From assembly GCF_012927355.1 (NCBI RefSeq), contig NZ_JABBGK010000001.1:620001-684000 (forward strand): a DNA stretch of 64,000 bases, written 5' to 3'. The notes below the pieces were generated by a model. It was not told the DNA's origin, did no database searches, and worked only from the letters and a program-made list of their open reading frames with translations. Position 1 is the first letter of the stretch, and each line of letters opens with the position of its first letter. Made by a program: the position numbers and the translations under genes. This document shows positions 62,748 to 64,000 of this stretch, in pieces. Source of the DNA: Rhizobium terricola. GTDB lineage: Bacteria; Pseudomonadota; Alphaproteobacteria; Rhizobiales; Rhizobiaceae.

Positions 62748-64000
62748 GTCTTCTCGCGAATCTGAGTCAGCGTCTTCATCGGCGTGATCGCCTCCGGATC
62801 GAGCTTGATCTCGATGATCGACGGCTTGCCGGAAGCGCGGGCGCGCTCGAAGGCGCCGGCGAAGTCTTCCGTCGTCTCGACCGTTTCGCCATGACCGCCA
62901 TAGGCGCGGGCGAAGGCGGCGAAGTCGGGGTTGGTGAGGTCGGTGGCGCTGACGCGGCCGGGATATTCGCGCTCCTGATGCATGCGGATCGTACCGTAGA
63001 TACCGTTGTTCACCAGGCAGACGATGATCGGCAGGTCGTAGCGGATCGCGGTGGCGAATTCCTGGCCGTGCATCATGAAGCAACCGTCACCGGCAAAGCA
63101 GATGACTTCACGGTCCGGATGCAGCGCCTTGGCCGCCACTGCGGCCGGCAGGCCGTAACCCATCGAGCCGGAGGTCGGAGCGGCCTGGGTTGCGAAGTCA
63201 CGGAAGCGATGGAAGCGGTGCACCCAGGTGGCGTAGTTGCCGGCGCCGTTGGTGAAGATGGTGTCCTTGGCGGTATTGGCTTCGATCCAATCCATGATCG
63301 GACCCATGCGGACTGGTCCGGGTCCCTGGGTCGGCGGCGTCGACCAGGCGAGATAGGCGGCGTGCATGGCCTCCGTGCGGGTCGCCCAGGCCGGATCCTT
63401 CGGTGCCGCAAGCGTCTTCAGCGCCGAGGTGAACTCGACCGGCGCGGCGCAGATGGCGAGATCCGGGCGATAGACGCGGCCGAGTTCGGACGGGTCCGGG
63501 AAGACGTGCACGAGCGTCTGCGACGGGTAGGGGACGTCGAGCAGCGTATAGCTCGAGGACGGCATCTCGGAGAAACGGCCGCCGATCAGCAGCACGAGGT
63601 CGGCGTCCTTGATCTCTCTCGAGAGAGCCGGGTTGATGCCGATGCCGACGTCGCCTGCGTAGGACGGGTTCAGGTGGTCGAACAGCATCTGCCGGCGGAA
63701 GGAGCAGCCGATCGGCAGCTTCCAGCAGTTGGCGAAGTCCTGGAAATCGGCAACTGCCTCCTTCGTCCAGCGCGTGCCGCCGAGGATGGCGATGGGGCGC
63801 TTGGCGGCGCTCAGCATTTCACCGAGTTTCTCGATCTGCGACGGGCCCGGATGGGCTTCGACCGCCATGGCGGGCTTGGCGGCCGGCGCCTCGACCTCGT
63901 CGACCAGCATGTCTTCCGGCAGCGACAGCACGACCGGGCCGGGGCGGCCGGAGGTGGCAATGGCGAAGGCACGGGTGACGAATTCGGGGATGCGGCGCGC
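62744..64000 (-). CDS. Thiamine-diphosphate enzyme (acetolactate synthase-like), partial
   Basis: The C-terminal 418 residues of a ThDP-dependent enzyme similar to acetolactate synthase or related decarboxylases; the N-terminal domain is cut off by the right edge. The visible part starts near GRPGPVVLSLPEDML at the end of the first domain, then a central FAD/ThDP-fold domain, and the ThDP motif FAGDGCFMMHGQEFATAIRY with LVNNGIYG. Which 2-oxo acid it uses is unclear; no small subunit gene is visible. Confidence 0.88.
   Translation of the reverse strand, partial: ARRIPEFVTRAFAIATSGRPGPVVLSLPEDMLVDEVEAPAAKPAMAVEAHPGPSQIEKLGEMLSAAKRPIAILGGTRWTKEAVADFQDFANCWKLPIGCSFRRQMLFDHLNPSYAGDVGIGINPALSREIKDADLVLLIGGRFSEMPSSSYTLLDVPYPSQTLVHVFPDPSELGRVYRPDLAICAAPVEFTSALKTLAAPKDPAWATRTEAMHAAYLAWSTPPTQGPGPVRMGPIMDWIEANTAKDTIFTNGAGNYATWVHRFHRFRDFATQAAPTSGSMGYGLPAAVAAKALHPDREVICFAGDGCFMMHGQEFATAIRYDLPIIVCLVNNGIYGTIRMHQEREYPGRVSATDLTNPDFAAFARAYGGHGETVETTEDFAGAFERARASGKPSIIEIKLDPEAITPMKTLTQIREKT

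Overview
The window is GC-rich chromosomal DNA of an alphaproteobacterium, most likely a member of the Rhizobiaceae (Rhizobium, Agrobacterium, Ensifer or Shinella-like). This rests on the gene repertoire (HWE-family histidine kinase, GcrA-like and DUF6074-like phage genes, rhizobial-style ABC and amine-utilisation operons), on a RIME-like intergenic palindrome, and on the codon style. No database search was possible, so all product names come from motifs and general family knowledge.

Layout of the host backbone, left side (1-7605): a partial M20 amidohydrolase; a divergent LysE/ArgO-type exporter and ArgP/LysG regulator; an NTF2-like protein; a GlcG/HbpS-like protein; a GAF-PAS-GGDEF-EAL protein; a YjbQ protein; a small secreted protein; a SIMPL-domain protein; and a tRNA-Ile(CAU).

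Integrated element (about 7606-24151): the tRNA 3' end is repeated exactly (16 bp, CCCTCCGGGCCCACCA) at 24136-24151. The element begins with a tyrosine integrase next to the tRNA. It carries a divergent ribbon-helix-helix regulator pair over a three-site palindromic operator, a tightly overlapped operon of small genes with a winged-helix replication-like protein holding an iteron-like cluster, a lone HK97-type prohead protease, a tail-fibre-like protein coupled to an SGNH esterase, and a GcrA-like regulator. Cargo includes membrane proteins and a PUA/EVE-like domain protein with a membrane partner. No capsid, portal or terminase is visible, so it looks like an intact phage-satellite-like or mobilisable element rather than a full prophage. 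This is the least explained part of the window.

Backbone, right side (24219-64000): MarR plus SnoaL-like genes with a perfect 16-bp inverted repeat; an HWE kinase; an ABC exporter (ATPase, FtsX-like permease, membrane fusion protein); a TonB receptor coupled to a di-haem peroxidase; an AGE-family epimerase; cobalamin-dependent methionine synthase (metH) with an upstream palindrome; a PP2C-like phosphatase; and a polyamine/iron-type ABC importer with two different binding proteins and an RpiR regulator. Next comes an amine-utilisation cluster (N-formylglutamate amidohydrolase-like, APC permease, glutamine-synthetase-like ligase, aldehyde dehydrogenase, iron alcohol dehydrogenase) that could form a gamma-glutamylation route for an amino alcohol or polyamine. 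The window ends with an orphan ParA-type ATPase, an L,D-transpeptidase, a MarR regulator, a DUF4432 protein, a DUF442-like protein, a RidA protein, an SDR/LysR pair and a partial ThDP enzyme.
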